From: Candidatus Gallacutalibacter pullicola
Lineage (GTDB): Bacteria; Bacillota; Clostridia; Oscillospirales; Acutalibacteraceae
Assembly (NCBI GenBank): GCA_018712265.1
Contig: DVHF01000034.1
Span: 1-36,089, forward strand
Length of the DNA: 36,089 nt
Reading direction: 5' to 3'
Shown here: in pieces, positions 16,378 to 26,643 of the stretch
Layout: each line of letters starts with the position of its first letter
Numbering within the stretch: position 1 is the first letter of the stretch
The notes under the pieces: generated by a model
Databases searched by the model: none
What the model saw: the letters and a program-made list of their open reading frames with translations, nothing else
Told to the model about the DNA's origin: nothing
Made by a program: the position numbers and the translations under genes

Positions 16378-17040
16378 ATGAGCGTTTATAAAAATCTTCC
16401 AGTTCTCGATCTTCGGAAAATGTCTGTGGAGGAGGCCAGGCAGATCGAAAAAATTACGAACGTGGCGGCTCTGCTCCTTCCGGATGACGGGGATCCGGAA
16501 CTGCGTTCCGCAATAGCCGCCATCCCGAAGAAAAATGTGGCGTGTGTTGTGCCGGTGCCCTCTCAAGTTCCCAGTGTTATCCACAATGGAATTTATATCG
16601 GGACGAAAGAGGATCTGAGCAAAGATCAGATCCTTATCGTAAATGGGGCCGGCGTTATTTCGGATTGCCCGGCGGAATCCCGTGCGCGCTTCATTGTCAA
16701 TGGAATGATGGTCCGGAAAAAGGGGACAGATCTCAATATTCTGGAGATTAACGGATTAAATGTATTTTTTGATTTTGAAAATGTCGTAACACAGCTTGAG
16801 GGCTTGGAAGTGGATCGCGATCTTCTGGAATTTAGTGAGAATAAGACATTGTTCCTGTCAGTCGACGAAATGAAAATTTCTGAGGATGTTTCCAAGGAAC
16901 TTCTGCTGGAAAAACAGCCGTATTTTGTATCAGTGGCCGAGATACGGTGCGCAAAGGAAATTTCGGCCTATGTGCGCCTTCACGCGCAAACTATGGCTGG
17001 CGTGGAGATTTTCAGCGGCGATGAAAACGAAGACGATTGA
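16378..17040 (+). CDS. Unrecognised 220-residue strand-rich protein, coupled to an ECF sigma factor
   Basis: I do not recognise the family. The protein starts MSVYKNLPVLDLRKMSVEEA (ATG at 16378, AAGGGGAG nine bases upstream) and is rich in short hydrophobic beta segments spaced like rungs: NVAALLLP, NVACVVPVP, ILIVNGAGVIS, FIVNGMMV, LEINGLNVFF, TLFLSVDEM. The recurring I/L-x-V-N-G motif and spacing suggest a bactofilin-like or other beta-solenoid fold. No membrane segment or signal peptide is seen, so it should be cytosolic. The last 20 bp overlap the start of the downstream sigma-factor gene, implying translational coupling and a joint role, for example as its regulator or sensor. The gene is visibly more AT-rich than its neighbours, which may mean later acquisition. 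Confidence 0.75.
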   Translation: MSVYKNLPVLDLRKMSVEEARQIEKITNVAALLLPDDGDPELRSAIAAIPKKNVACVVPVPSQVPSVIHNGIYIGTKEDLSKDQILIVNGAGVISDCPAESRARFIVNGMMVRKKGTDLNILEINGLNVFFDFENVVTQLEGLEVDRDLLEFSENKTLFLSVDEMKISEDVSKELLLEKQPYFVSVAEIRCAKEISAYVRLHAQTMAGVEIFSGDENEDD

Positions 17041-17569
17041 TCCCATAAGGGACGCTTCCGAACGGTTTCAGGAGGCTTATGAAAAATATGCGCCCGATCT
17101 CAGGGCTTATTTTTCCATCTGCTTTGGGGATTCCATGGCGGAGGATCTCACGCAGCAGCTGTTCCTGAAGCTGTGGGTCTACCTGCTGGGCCGTCCGGGA
17201 TTTGTCCCGGAGAACTGGCGGGCGTGGCTGTTCCGCGGGGCGGTGAATCTGAAAAACGATACCATCCGTTGGGTGAGAACCCTGCCGCAGCCGTTCGCGC
17301 TCGATGAGGACGAGGACGCTCTCCCCTCCCCAGCCCGCATATCAGACGATACGGACGAAAGGCTCCGCCGGATTGCAGTGCGGACGGCGCTGTTCCGTAT
17401 GGATACCCGGGAAAGGGATCTCATCCTGTTGAAATATATGGGATTCCACAGCGGGGAGATCGGGGAACTGCTGCGCCTTTCGGCTTCGGCAGTGCGTTCC
17501 CGGTCCGCCAAGGCGCGCGAGCATTTTGAGAAATTTCTGCGGGAGGCCGGCGGCCATTGGGAAGGATAA
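17021..17569 (+). CDS. ECF-type RNA polymerase sigma factor
   Basis: 182 residues from the ATG at 17021, inside the end of the preceding gene; no good ribosome-binding site is present, which fits coupling. Region 2: YAPDLRAYFSICFGDSMAEDLTQ is followed by QLFLKLW (2.1-2.2) and NWRAWLFRGAVNLKNDTIR (2.3-2.4, promoter -10 recognition). Region 4: DTRERDLILLKYMGFHSGEI and LRLSASAVRSRSAKARE (helix-turn-helix for -35 recognition). There is no region 1.1 or 3. No anti-sigma factor with a membrane segment follows; a terminator comes 78 bp after the stop. Its only partner in the transcript is the unrecognised upstream protein. Confidence 0.88.
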   Translation: MKTKTIDPIRDASERFQEAYEKYAPDLRAYFSICFGDSMAEDLTQQLFLKLWVYLLGRPGFVPENWRAWLFRGAVNLKNDTIRWVRTLPQPFALDEDEDALPSPARISDDTDERLRRIAVRTALFRMDTRERDLILLKYMGFHSGEIGELLRLSASAVRSRSAKAREHFEKFLREAGGHWEG

Positions 17570-17646
17570 GATAGTTAGCCGCATTTGCCCATACTTGATA
17601 TAAGTAAGTAAAGCAGACCATCAAATTCAAAACAATCATATAAAAG

Positions 17647-17684
17647 CGGCGCACGGAGATTTTCCTCCATGCGCCGTTAATTTG
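17647..17684 (+). terminator. Terminator of the sigma-factor operon
   Basis: Stem CGGCGCA-C-GGAG pairing with CTCC-A-TGCGCCG (one mismatch) around a 6-base loop, followed by TTAATTTGTT, 78 bp after the sigma-factor stop. Confidence 0.75.
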
Positions 17685-17694
17685 TTGAAAAAAG

Positions 17695-17843
17695 TTTGCG
17701 CGGTGCGCTGGGGATCGCAGATTCGGGGCTGCGCCCCTGTCTGCTCACCTCGATTTCGGGGCCGCTTCGCGCCCCTTTTTACGGGGGCCAGCCCCCGCTC
17801 CCCCGCCGCCTTTGAAAAGGCGGGCGAAACTTTTATGATTTGC
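17695..17843 (-). repeat. R2 element, copy c, directly after secA
   Basis: On the minus strand it begins about 5 bases after the secA stop with GGCAAATCATAAAAGTTTCG, then a CCGCCTTTTCAAAGGCGG hairpin, G/C-rich stems, and GGGGCGC-GAA-GCGGCCCC (one bulge). The last module (CCATCC palindrome) is missing here and replaced by unrelated sequence. Confidence 0.8.
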
Positions 17844-17848
17844 CTGCT

Positions 17849-20596
<2,748 letters not shown>

Positions 20597-20624
20597 TCAT
20601 TTCACCTCATAAAAATTAAATATC

Positions 20625-20845
20625 CGACGAGCCTGCCGCCGCGGCACAGTACCTGCGGCAACGGCATTTCAGCGGCCGGAGGGAGCGATCCCCGTTTTAC
20701 GTTCGGGCTTGGCCCGGCGCGGACTGCTCACCGCCGGTGCGTCCAGACTTAGCGTTCTGCGTAGAAACTATGCCTGCTGCCCACCGCAGGTGCGTCAAGG
20801 CTTAGTCTTGACGTTTATAGTATTCTGCGGCATAATACCGCGATT
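20625..20845 (+). repeat. R4 element, copy 1 (secA leader)
   Basis: Begins CCGCCGCGGCACAGTACCTG, then CGGCAACGGCATTTCAGCGGCC, and ends with a CGTCAAGG-CTTAG-TCTTGACG hairpin (20793-20813) and TTTATAGTATTCTGCGGCATAATACC-like sequence. It lies between the probable secA promoter and the gene, so it would be transcribed as antisense R4. Confidence 0.7.
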
Positions 20846-20871
20846 TTACCCATGCTTCTTTATTATATCAC

Positions 20872-20880
20872 AGACCGGCC
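20872..20880 (-). promoter_or_regulatory. Probable extended -10 promoter of secA
   Basis: TGATATAAT on the minus strand (TG-N-TATAAT, -10 at 20872-20877) without a good -35. The leader would be about 270 nt and include R4. From 20880 to 21110 the DNA is AT-rich and I see no gene or other clear signal. Confidence 0.5.
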
Positions 20881-21109
20881 CGAAAATAAAGGAAATTCTG
20901 TAAACAATCGATTTTTCCGCATTTCTCAGGATTCCGGCAATTTCGGATGAAGTTTTTTCCGGCCGTATTTCGTCATAGTATACAGGCGCGTATTTTTTGT
21001 ATACTTTCCTTTCCAAGGATTTTCTGCGCGAAATTCGACGAAAAAACCGGCGCTTATTTCCGTGTTGGAAATAAAACAACTGTAAATTAAAGTATAATAT
21101 GATCCGCGC

Positions 21110-21640
21110 CCGGATTTTTCGCCCTGCCCGGGCGGGGGCAGAGTTTTTGAAGCTTTCGGCTTCACCGTTTTATTTTATCGGACCTTGCAGGTCCCGGCGA
21201 AAGGGGCCGCTCAAGCCGCGCCCCTAACACCCCCCGGCTCTTCCTTTTCTTGTTGGAAGAAAAGGAAGCAAAAGACCATTTAAGAGGGGCGTTGCCCCCC
21301 TTAAAGATTCCCCCAGGGGGAGCGCTCTGGCCGCGTCCCCCTAAGCCCCCACGGCCGGATTCCTTGGTGGTGGGAGTAAGCTTATTGAGAGCCAATAGGT
21401 GCGCTCCTTTGCTGGAAAATGCTGCACCTTATTGGGCTTTCCCAGAATCGCGCAACTGCCCGGCAAGCTGTTTCGCCTGTTTCGGGCGCAAGCCGTCCGG
21501 AATCCTTGGAGTGTAACCCCGCTCTGTTTCGCGCTGACCGGGCAGAGTGGTCATCCCGCGTGGGCCTGCGGCCCAATGCTTTGGCATCCGGAAAAACTGT
21601 CCGGTGGACATTCACAGGAATACTTGGACTGTACAGATTT
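21110..21640 (+). repeat. R3 element, copy 2
   Basis: Same modules as copy 1 in the opposite orientation: GCCCTGCCCGGGCGG, TTTGAAGCTTTCGGCTTCACC, GGACCTTGCAGGTCC, GGGGCCGCTCAAGCCGCGCC, the 12-bp stem CTTCCTTTTCTT / AAGAAAAGGAAG (21240-21268), GGGGGAGCGCTCTGGCCGCG, CCACGGCCGGATTCC, GAGAGCCAATAGGTGCGC, GGGCGCAAGCCGTCCGG and GGGCCTGCGGCCCA. Non-coding. Confidence 0.82.
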
Positions 21641-21699
21641 TTTGGTTCGGAACATCTCCGGGTTTCCGGAAATGTGCGTACATTTGGCGCGCTCTCCAG

Positions 21700-21797
21700 C
21701 AAGCCTCCCACCGCGACACCGTGCCCGCGGCAACGGCATTTCAGCGACCGTAGGGAGCGATCCGCGGTCTACGTCCAGACTTAGTCTGGTGTAAGAA
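21700..21797 (+). repeat. R4 element, copy 2
   Basis: CACCGCGACACCGTGCCCGC, GGCAACGGCATTTCAGCGACC, GTAGGGAGCGATCCGCGGTC and a perfect CCAGA-CTTAG-TCTGG hairpin (21775-21789). Confidence 0.78.
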
Positions 21798-21845
21798 GTT
21801 TTTAAGAAAATCCTCGCGGGGATTGTAAGGGTTTTGGAATATCCT

Positions 21846-21882
21846 AAAAAAAGCCAGCCGCGGGGAGATTCATTTCTCCCCG
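21846..21882 (-). terminator. Terminator overlapping the AI-2E transporter stop codon
   Basis: Minus-strand stem CGGGGAGA / TCTCCCCG (21861-21868 and 21875-21882) with the gene's TGA stop in the loop, followed by GGCTGGCTTTTTTT. Compact arrangement in which the hairpin is partly coding. Confidence 0.85.
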
Positions 21883-23072
21883 CCGGTTTTGGCGGGCGGA
21901 TCGAAGCGGCTTTCGGGGATCTGCTTCTGGCGCAGGCGGTGCGTGGTGTTGACGCGCAGCAGCGTGTACAGCACCGACGCCGCCGGGACGCCCAGCAGAA
22001 TCCCCACCACGCCGAACAGGTCGCTGCATACCACAACCGCCAGCAGTACCCACAGTCCCGGCAGGCCGATAGACGTACCCACCACGCGCGGATAGATCAC
22101 GTTTCCCTCGATCTGCTGCAAAATCACGATGAACAGCAGGAACCACAGGCACTGCATGGGATCGATCAGCAGCAGCAGGAATCCGCCGATCCCCGCACCA
22201 AGATACGCGCCAAGGATCGGGATGATCGCCGTCAGCCCCACAAGCGTGCTGATCAGCGGCGGGTACGAAAATCCAAAGATGCTCATCCCAATATAGCACA
22301 GTACGCCGAGGATGATCGCTTCCAGAAGCTGGCCCGTCACAAAGCCCGTGAATATCCGGTTCGAGAGCGACGCGATCTCAACAATCTTTTCCGCGCGTTC
22401 CTCCGGCTGATAGGCAAACAGCACGCGCTTGAGATTGCGCAGCAGCTTCTCCTTGCCGGCAAGCATATACACCGAGAAAATCAGGCTCAGGATCCCTGTG
22501 ATAATCCCGGAGGTGAAGTCCATAAACACAGACAGCAGAGACGACATCACATCGCCCGTGTACTGCGATATCTGCGACAGCACTGCGTTCCAGTCGATCT
22601 GGATTGCCCGCAGCTGTTCCTGCGTGATGCCCATTTCCTCCAGCAGCTCCGTGGCCCGCTGGGAGAAATCCATAATATACCCCGGCGCGCGGTCTGTGAA
22701 CATCTGCAAAGAGGAAACCAGCTCCGGAATCACATACAGGATAATGCAGGTGATGATTACGCATACCGTTACAAACGCCAGCAGGATGCTGACCCCTCTC
22801 TGAGCTTTCAGCCAGATCCGGCCCGGCTTCCTGATCAGCTTCGCAAAGACCCTTTCCTCATACAGCCGCACCAGCACATTGAGCACAAACGCCACCGCGA
22901 TCCCGGTCAGGAACGGCGCGGCGATCCCCAGTGCGCTCAGGCTCATATCACGAAGCCTGTCCAGATTGAACATGGCGAAAATCAGCGCGACCGTGAACAG
23001 GATAATCACAAAAATTTTCCTCATCAGGCGCTGAGACAGCTGGCGGTTGTTGATCAATTCTTCAATTTTCAT
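21870..23072 (-). CDS. AI-2E family transporter (PerM/YdbI-like)
   Basis: Polytopic membrane protein of 400 residues. Hydrophobic segments appear at about 19-38, 46-70, 92-118, 190-212, 245-270, 275-300, 300-325 and 340-370, with a large amphipathic region (120-185) between the third and fourth. The signatures LISTLVGLTAIIPILGAYLG and PRVVGTSIGLPGLWVLLAV are those of the family. Members have been linked to autoinducer-2 export, ion antiport or lipid-related transport; the substrate here cannot be stated. The ATG has GGGGGAA upstream, and a strong promoter lies 75 bp before it. Confidence 0.93.
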   Translation of the reverse strand: MKIEELINNRQLSQRLMRKIFVIILFTVALIFAMFNLDRLRDMSLSALGIAAPFLTGIAVAFVLNVLVRLYEERVFAKLIRKPGRIWLKAQRGVSILLAFVTVCVIITCIILYVIPELVSSLQMFTDRAPGYIMDFSQRATELLEEMGITQEQLRAIQIDWNAVLSQISQYTGDVMSSLLSVFMDFTSGIITGILSLIFSVYMLAGKEKLLRNLKRVLFAYQPEERAEKIVEIASLSNRIFTGFVTGQLLEAIILGVLCYIGMSIFGFSYPPLISTLVGLTAIIPILGAYLGAGIGGFLLLLIDPMQCLWFLLFIVILQQIEGNVIYPRVVGTSIGLPGLWVLLAVVVCSDLFGVVGILLGVPAASVLYTLLRVNTTHRLRQKQIPESRFDPPAKTGGEK

Positions 23073-23144
23073 CCGGATTCCCCCTTAAAGCGATATTCCC
23101 GGCCTTTCCCTGCGCTCCCTGCGCAATTCCCCGGCTCTGCCTTA

Positions 23145-23173
23145 ATCGTACAGGATTTCGGTACGCTTGTCAA
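23145..23173 (-). promoter_or_regulatory. Sigma-A promoter of the AI-2E transporter
   Basis: Minus strand TTGACA (23168-23173), 17-bp spacer, TACGAT (23145-23150); start site near 23138, leader about 65 nt. Confidence 0.72.
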
Positions 23174-23260
23174 TCGCGCGGTTTCTCCCGTCCGCGCCAG
23201 CCCGAAAAATCCTCACGGAAGATTGCAAGCAGCCCCAGATCAGGCTATAATAAAATCAGC

Positions 23261-23348
23261 GCCTGCGGCGGGCAGAACGTGGACCTGCGGTCAGCAGATC
23301 GCGGACCTGCGGTCGGCAGAACGCGGACCTGCGGTCGGCAGAACGCGC
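23261..23348. repeat. Four direct 22-bp tandem repeats
   Basis: Units starting at 23261, 23283, 23305 and 23327, consensus ACCTGCGGTCGGCAGAACGC plus GG. Units 3 and 4 are nearly identical, 1 and 2 have three to four changes. A further unit-like TCTGCGGTCGGCAGATCGCG appears near 23430. Each unit could form a short CTGC..GCAG stem. Confidence 0.85.
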
Positions 23349-23539
23349 CCGCTCCCTCCGGTCGCCCAGCCGGGTGGCTGATAGGGCTGAGATGCCCGCG
23401 TTGCAGCCTGCCTGCGGATATTATACCACGTCTGCGGTCGGCAGATCGCGCAGGCGTCGTACCTCCGCTTAGCTTGGCGGTCGATTAGCCTGAGATGCCC
23501 GCATTTATAGTGCTCTGCTGACATTATACCGTATCCACG

Positions 23540-23695
23540 ACAAGCCCGTCACCGCGACACAGTACCCGCGGCAACGGTGTTTCAGCGACCGTAGGGAGCG
23601 ATCCGCGGTCTACGTCAAGGCTTAGCCTTGCGACCGTAGGGAGCGATTCGCGGTCTACGTGCAGGCTTAGCTTGCCTGCGGATATTATACCATAA
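23540..23695 (+). repeat. R4 element, copy 3, with a duplicated hairpin module
   Basis: CACCGCGACACAGTACCCGC and TTTCAGCGACCGTAGGGAGC, then CAAGG-CTTAG-CCTTG (23616-23630). The CGACCGTAGGGAGCGAT..CGCGGTCTACGT module is then repeated, with a second hairpin GCAGG-CTTAG-CTTGC (23661-23675, one G-U pair). Confidence 0.8.
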
Positions 23696-23716
23696 TAAGG
23701 GGGGAAATAATATTGC

Positions 23717-23745
23717 TTGACATTTTGGAAGATTGGCAGTATTAT
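23717..23745 (+). promoter_or_regulatory. Strong sigma-A promoter of the PAP2-related gene
   Basis: TTGACA (23717-23722), 17-bp spacer, TATTAT (23740-23745); start near 23752 and ribosome-binding site at 23817. The -10 box is overlapped by an operator-like palindrome. Confidence 0.8.
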
Positions 23746-23767
23746 TGTATTAGTTCAATAATACAAT
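23744..23767. promoter_or_regulatory. Operator-like palindrome, GntR/YtrA type
   Basis: Perfect 9-bp arms ATTGTATTA-N6-TAATACAAT covering the end of the -10 box and the start site, the position of a classic repressor site. The arms resemble operators of YtrA-subfamily GntR regulators (TGTA..TAC core with TA-rich flanks). No GntR gene occurs in the window. Confidence 0.6.
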
Positions 23768-23829
23768 TCACGTAAAAACAGACGTCTCAAAATATGTCCG
23801 GTTATATTCCGGGAATGGGGAGTGACAAA

Positions 23830-24279
23830 ATGTCCTTTATCCAGGAATTTTTCAGCAACTATATTCTGATTGCAGCTATCCTGTCATGGCTTGCGGCACA
23901 GGTGCTCAAGACTATCATCGATTTTTTCCTGAACCGCAAATTCCATAAGGAACGGCTGATCGGCGCGGGCGGGATGCCAAGTTCACATTCCGCGCTGGTA
24001 TGCGCCTTTATGGTAGCTACTGCGCGCCAATACAGCTTATCCTCGTTTGAATTTGCGTTGTCATTTGTGTTCGCAATCGTCGTCATGTACGATGCGATGG
24101 GCGTTCGCCGTGCTGCGGGAGAGCAGGCGAAGGTGCTCAATCTGCTGGTGGATAACCTTTCCGAGGACGACGATTCGATTCCGTGGCCGGAGAAGAAACT
24201 CAAGGAGTATCTGGGGCATACGCCTACACAGGTGCTGGCGGGGGCGATTCTGGGCGCGGTGATCGCGTTGCTCCTGTAA
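23830..24279 (+). CDS. Divergent PAP2 (DUF212) family membrane protein
   Basis: 149 residues from the ATG at 23830 (GGGGAG seven bases upstream; an earlier in-frame ATG at 23794 lacks a site). Family hallmarks: GAGGMPSSHSALV, the acid-phosphatase-like motif; YDAMGVRRAAGEQAKVLN; and KEYLGHTPTQVLAGAILG. Four hydrophobic segments (about 10-27, 48-65, 73-92, 130-148). These proteins are related to vanadium haloperoxidase/PAP2 lipid phosphatases, but the activity is not established. It is controlled by an operator-bearing promoter, and an R2 element begins about 20 bp after the stop. Confidence 0.92.
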   Translation: MSFIQEFFSNYILIAAILSWLAAQVLKTIIDFFLNRKFHKERLIGAGGMPSSHSALVCAFMVATARQYSLSSFEFALSFVFAIVVMYDAMGVRRAAGEQAKVLNLLVDNLSEDDDSIPWPEKKLKEYLGHTPTQVLAGAILGAVIALLL

Positions 24280-24294
24280 GCCAGCAGCAAGCCA

Positions 24295-24485
24295 AAGGCA
24301 AGCAAAAACATAAAAGTTTCGCCCGCCTTTTCAAAGGCGGTAGGGGGTGCAGGGGGGCAAAGCCACCCTGCGGCAAATGGAACGCGAAGCGTTCCTCCGG
24401 AGAGGTGAGCAAACAGTGGAGGCGAACCATCCGGTGGATGGTTCACCGGAACGCCTTTGCGGTCCTCAGAGGCAGAACGCCAGCG
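24295..24485 (+). repeat. R2 element, copy d, after the PAP2-related gene
   Basis: Sense orientation. AAAACATAAAAGTTTCGCCC, CCGCCTTTTCAAAGGCGG, GCAGGGGGG..CACCCTGC, a perfect GGAACGC-GAA-GCGTTCC (24379-24395) and a perfect GAACCATCC-ggt-GGATGGTTC (24424-24444), then GAACGCCTTTGCGGTCC. The best-preserved copy. Confidence 0.85.
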
Positions 24486-24547
24486 GAATCCTCACAGCCA
24501 AGACGCCGGAGGTCCGCACCGTGCCGCAGCGGCAGACTGGTTGTTAA

Positions 24548-24757
24548 GGTGTATCTAAAAAGTCCCCAATACTGTTACATCCTACTGACAAACGTCGTCT
24601 GCTGTGCCCGTCACCCTTGCAATACGAAAGTATTGCGGCAGATTCGCGCCTTGCATCCACCGCAGTCTTTCATCCCCAGCGAAACTTTTTGTTGATATAC
24701 CATTCAGAGAGAAACCCAAAAGAGAGAGGCCGAAGCCCGTTTCCCGCAGATACACCC
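24548..24757 (+). repeat. R1 element, copy 3, before the efflux operon
   Basis: Opens GGTGTATCTAAAAAGTCC, keeps the central GCAATAC-GAAA-GTATTGC hairpin (about 24620-24637) and TTCGCGCCTTGCATCCACCG, almost base for base as in copy 1, then carries about 50 extra bases before the end CAGATACACCC (24747-24757). It is read in the same direction relative to the downstream gene as in the mreB leader. No clear promoter lies between it and the gene. Confidence 0.8.
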
Positions 24758-24795
24758 TGGGGAACGGCGTTTCGGAGTGTCAGGAGGTCTGATTC

Positions 24796-26643
24796 ATGAA
24801 AAAGAAAAAGGTTGTGATTACGGCTGTCGCTGTGCTGGCCGCCGCAGGAGGACTTTTTGCCTGGACGTCTGCCAATGCGCAGTCGGTGCCGGCGGTGGAG
24901 GCGGATACCTCCACGCTCGAGCGGGGCACAATCAGCGAGAAGGTCAGCGCGTCCGGGACAATCGAGAGCGCCAGCAGCGTGAACGTCTATGCGAAGTCGA
25001 ACCAGTCCAGCCCCGTCATGGAGGTAAACGTGAAGGTCGGCGACGTGGTGCAGGCCGGAGACGTGCTGTGTACGCTCGATCCGCAGGCGGTGCAGGAGAG
25101 CATCCGCAGGGCGCAGGCGAATCTCAGCGCGGCGGAATCGTCGGGCAGTCAGGCGGTCAAATCGGCGCAGCAGTCGTACCAGAACGCCAGAGAAGCCCTC
25201 GAACAGGGCCTGAATTCCCAGCTGAACGCGGCTTCCGACGCCGTGCAGCAGGCGCAGGAATCGAAGGACGCCGCCCAGCGCGCGCTGGAAAAGGCGCAGA
25301 AATCGTACAACGACGAAAAGGCAAAGCTGGAAACCAACCTTAACGCGGAGATCCTCGCGGCAGAATCGACGCTTCAGAACGCGAAAACGGCGATGGACCG
25401 CGCCCAGAAGGCTTACCGGGAACGCCGCGACGAGCAGACCACCGCATATAAGGACACACAAAAGGAATACCGCGACCAGAAAAAGGTGGTGGACGAAGCG
25501 CGCGATTTCCTCGAAGCCGCGCAGGACGAGACGCCGCCCGACGCCGCGAAGATTGCCCGCGCCCGCACCAACCTGGAGGACGCCGAGGCCCAGCTGGCGG
25601 AGCTGAAAAAGGAGCTGGACGACTACGAAGCCAACGACGAGGGCTACGATGAGGACGATCCCACGCGCCAGTCGCTGCGACAGCTGCGCGAGGCCGCGGA
25701 GGACGCCGAAGCCGCTTACAGCGCAGCCTATAAGAATCTGGAAGCCCTGCGCGCCGGGACCAGCCAGCAGCTTTCCACATTGGAGGACGAGGTGAACGAG
25801 GCGCAGATCCAGTGCGATCAGGCGGATGCCGCGCTCGCCAACGCCCAGCGCGACCAGCAGGCGGCGCAGCTTGCAGTGGAGCAGGGCCTTGAGGACGCGC
25901 AGCAGGCGGTTGCCACCAGTCAGGCGGGCGCGGATCAGCGCGTGCAGGAAACGGAACTGGAGATCCTCCAGGAGCAGCTCGAAAGCTGTACCGTGTATGC
26001 GCCTGTCTCCGGGACGGTCACAGCCGTCTATGCCGAAGTGGGCGCGCCCGCCAGCGGCGTGATGTTTGTGATTGAGGATACGGACGCGCTTCAGGTGCGC
26101 GTGGAGATCAACGAGTACGACATCAACAACGTCACAGAGGGCATGAAAACAATGGTCCGCGCCGACGCGATCGACGGGCAGGAGTTCGAGGGAGTGCTTT
26201 CCAGCATCGCCCCCGCCGCGATCAAGAACGATCCGGAAACGGAGTCGGGACGGCAGGACGTCCAGTTTGAGGCGATCGTCACCGTCACGCAGGCGGATAC
26301 GCCCCTGCGCATCGGCATGAGCGCTAAGGCCGATGTGATCACCGAGGAAAAAACGGACGTATTTGCCGTGCCGTTCGAGGCTGTCACAACGGACGCGCAG
26401 GGCCAGGAGATTATTTATACGGTGACGCCGGGAGAAAACGGCCTGTACATACCAGAGGAAATTCCCGTAGAGACAGGGCTTGAGGGCGATTACGACGTGG
26501 AGATTTCCGGCGACGGCCTCACCGACGGCATGACCATCATCGCAGACGGGAAGTCTGTGATTCCGGGCGTGCCTGTGTCGGTGCCGGAGCTTGCCGCGGC
26601 GCAGGGGGCCGAATCCTCCGGAGAGGCAGGCGGCGCGCAATGA
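24796..26643 (+). CDS. MacA-like/HlyD-family efflux adaptor with a long coiled coil
   Basis: Membrane-anchored adaptor subunit of an ABC exporter, 615 residues. An N-terminal membrane segment (about 6-28) is followed by the first half of the lipoyl (barrel-sandwich) domain (about 65-100). An Ala/Gln/Glu-rich coiled-coil hairpin comes next (about 100-395), with an acidic turn near 275-285 (NDEGYDEDD). Then come the second lipoyl half (CTVYAPVSGTVTAVYAEVG, about 397-415), a beta-barrel and a membrane-proximal domain. E. coli MacA is about 370 residues, so the hairpin is greatly lengthened. AGGAGG ten bases before the ATG. Its last 4 bp overlap the ATPase gene. Confidence 0.92.
   Translation: MKKKKVVITAVAVLAAAGGLFAWTSANAQSVPAVEADTSTLERGTISEKVSASGTIESASSVNVYAKSNQSSPVMEVNVKVGDVVQAGDVLCTLDPQAVQESIRRAQANLSAAESSGSQAVKSAQQSYQNAREALEQGLNSQLNAASDAVQQAQESKDAAQRALEKAQKSYNDEKAKLETNLNAEILAAESTLQNAKTAMDRAQKAYRERRDEQTTAYKDTQKEYRDQKKVVDEARDFLEAAQDETPPDAAKIARARTNLEDAEAQLAELKKELDDYEANDEGYDEDDPTRQSLRQLREAAEDAEAAYSAAYKNLEALRAGTSQQLSTLEDEVNEAQIQCDQADAALANAQRDQQAAQLAVEQGLEDAQQAVATSQAGADQRVQETELEILQEQLESCTVYAPVSGTVTAVYAEVGAPASGVMFVIEDTDALQVRVEINEYDINNVTEGMKTMVRADAIDGQEFEGVLSSIAPAAIKNDPETESGRQDVQFEAIVTVTQADTPLRIGMSAKADVITEEKTDVFAVPFEAVTTDAQGQEIIYTVTPGENGLYIPEEIPVETGLEGDYDVEISGDGLTDGMTIIADGKSVIPGVPVSVPELAAAQGAESSGEAGGAQ

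Noticed and set aside
20625-21797. tRNA or other known RNA genes in the secA-to-AI-2E interval
   Set aside because: Cloverleaf features (such as a T-loop GTTCGAATC) were looked for by eye and not found; the hairpins belong to R3 and R4.
23261-23348. Possible CRISPR array
   Set aside because: Units are directly joined with no unique spacers, and no cas gene is present.
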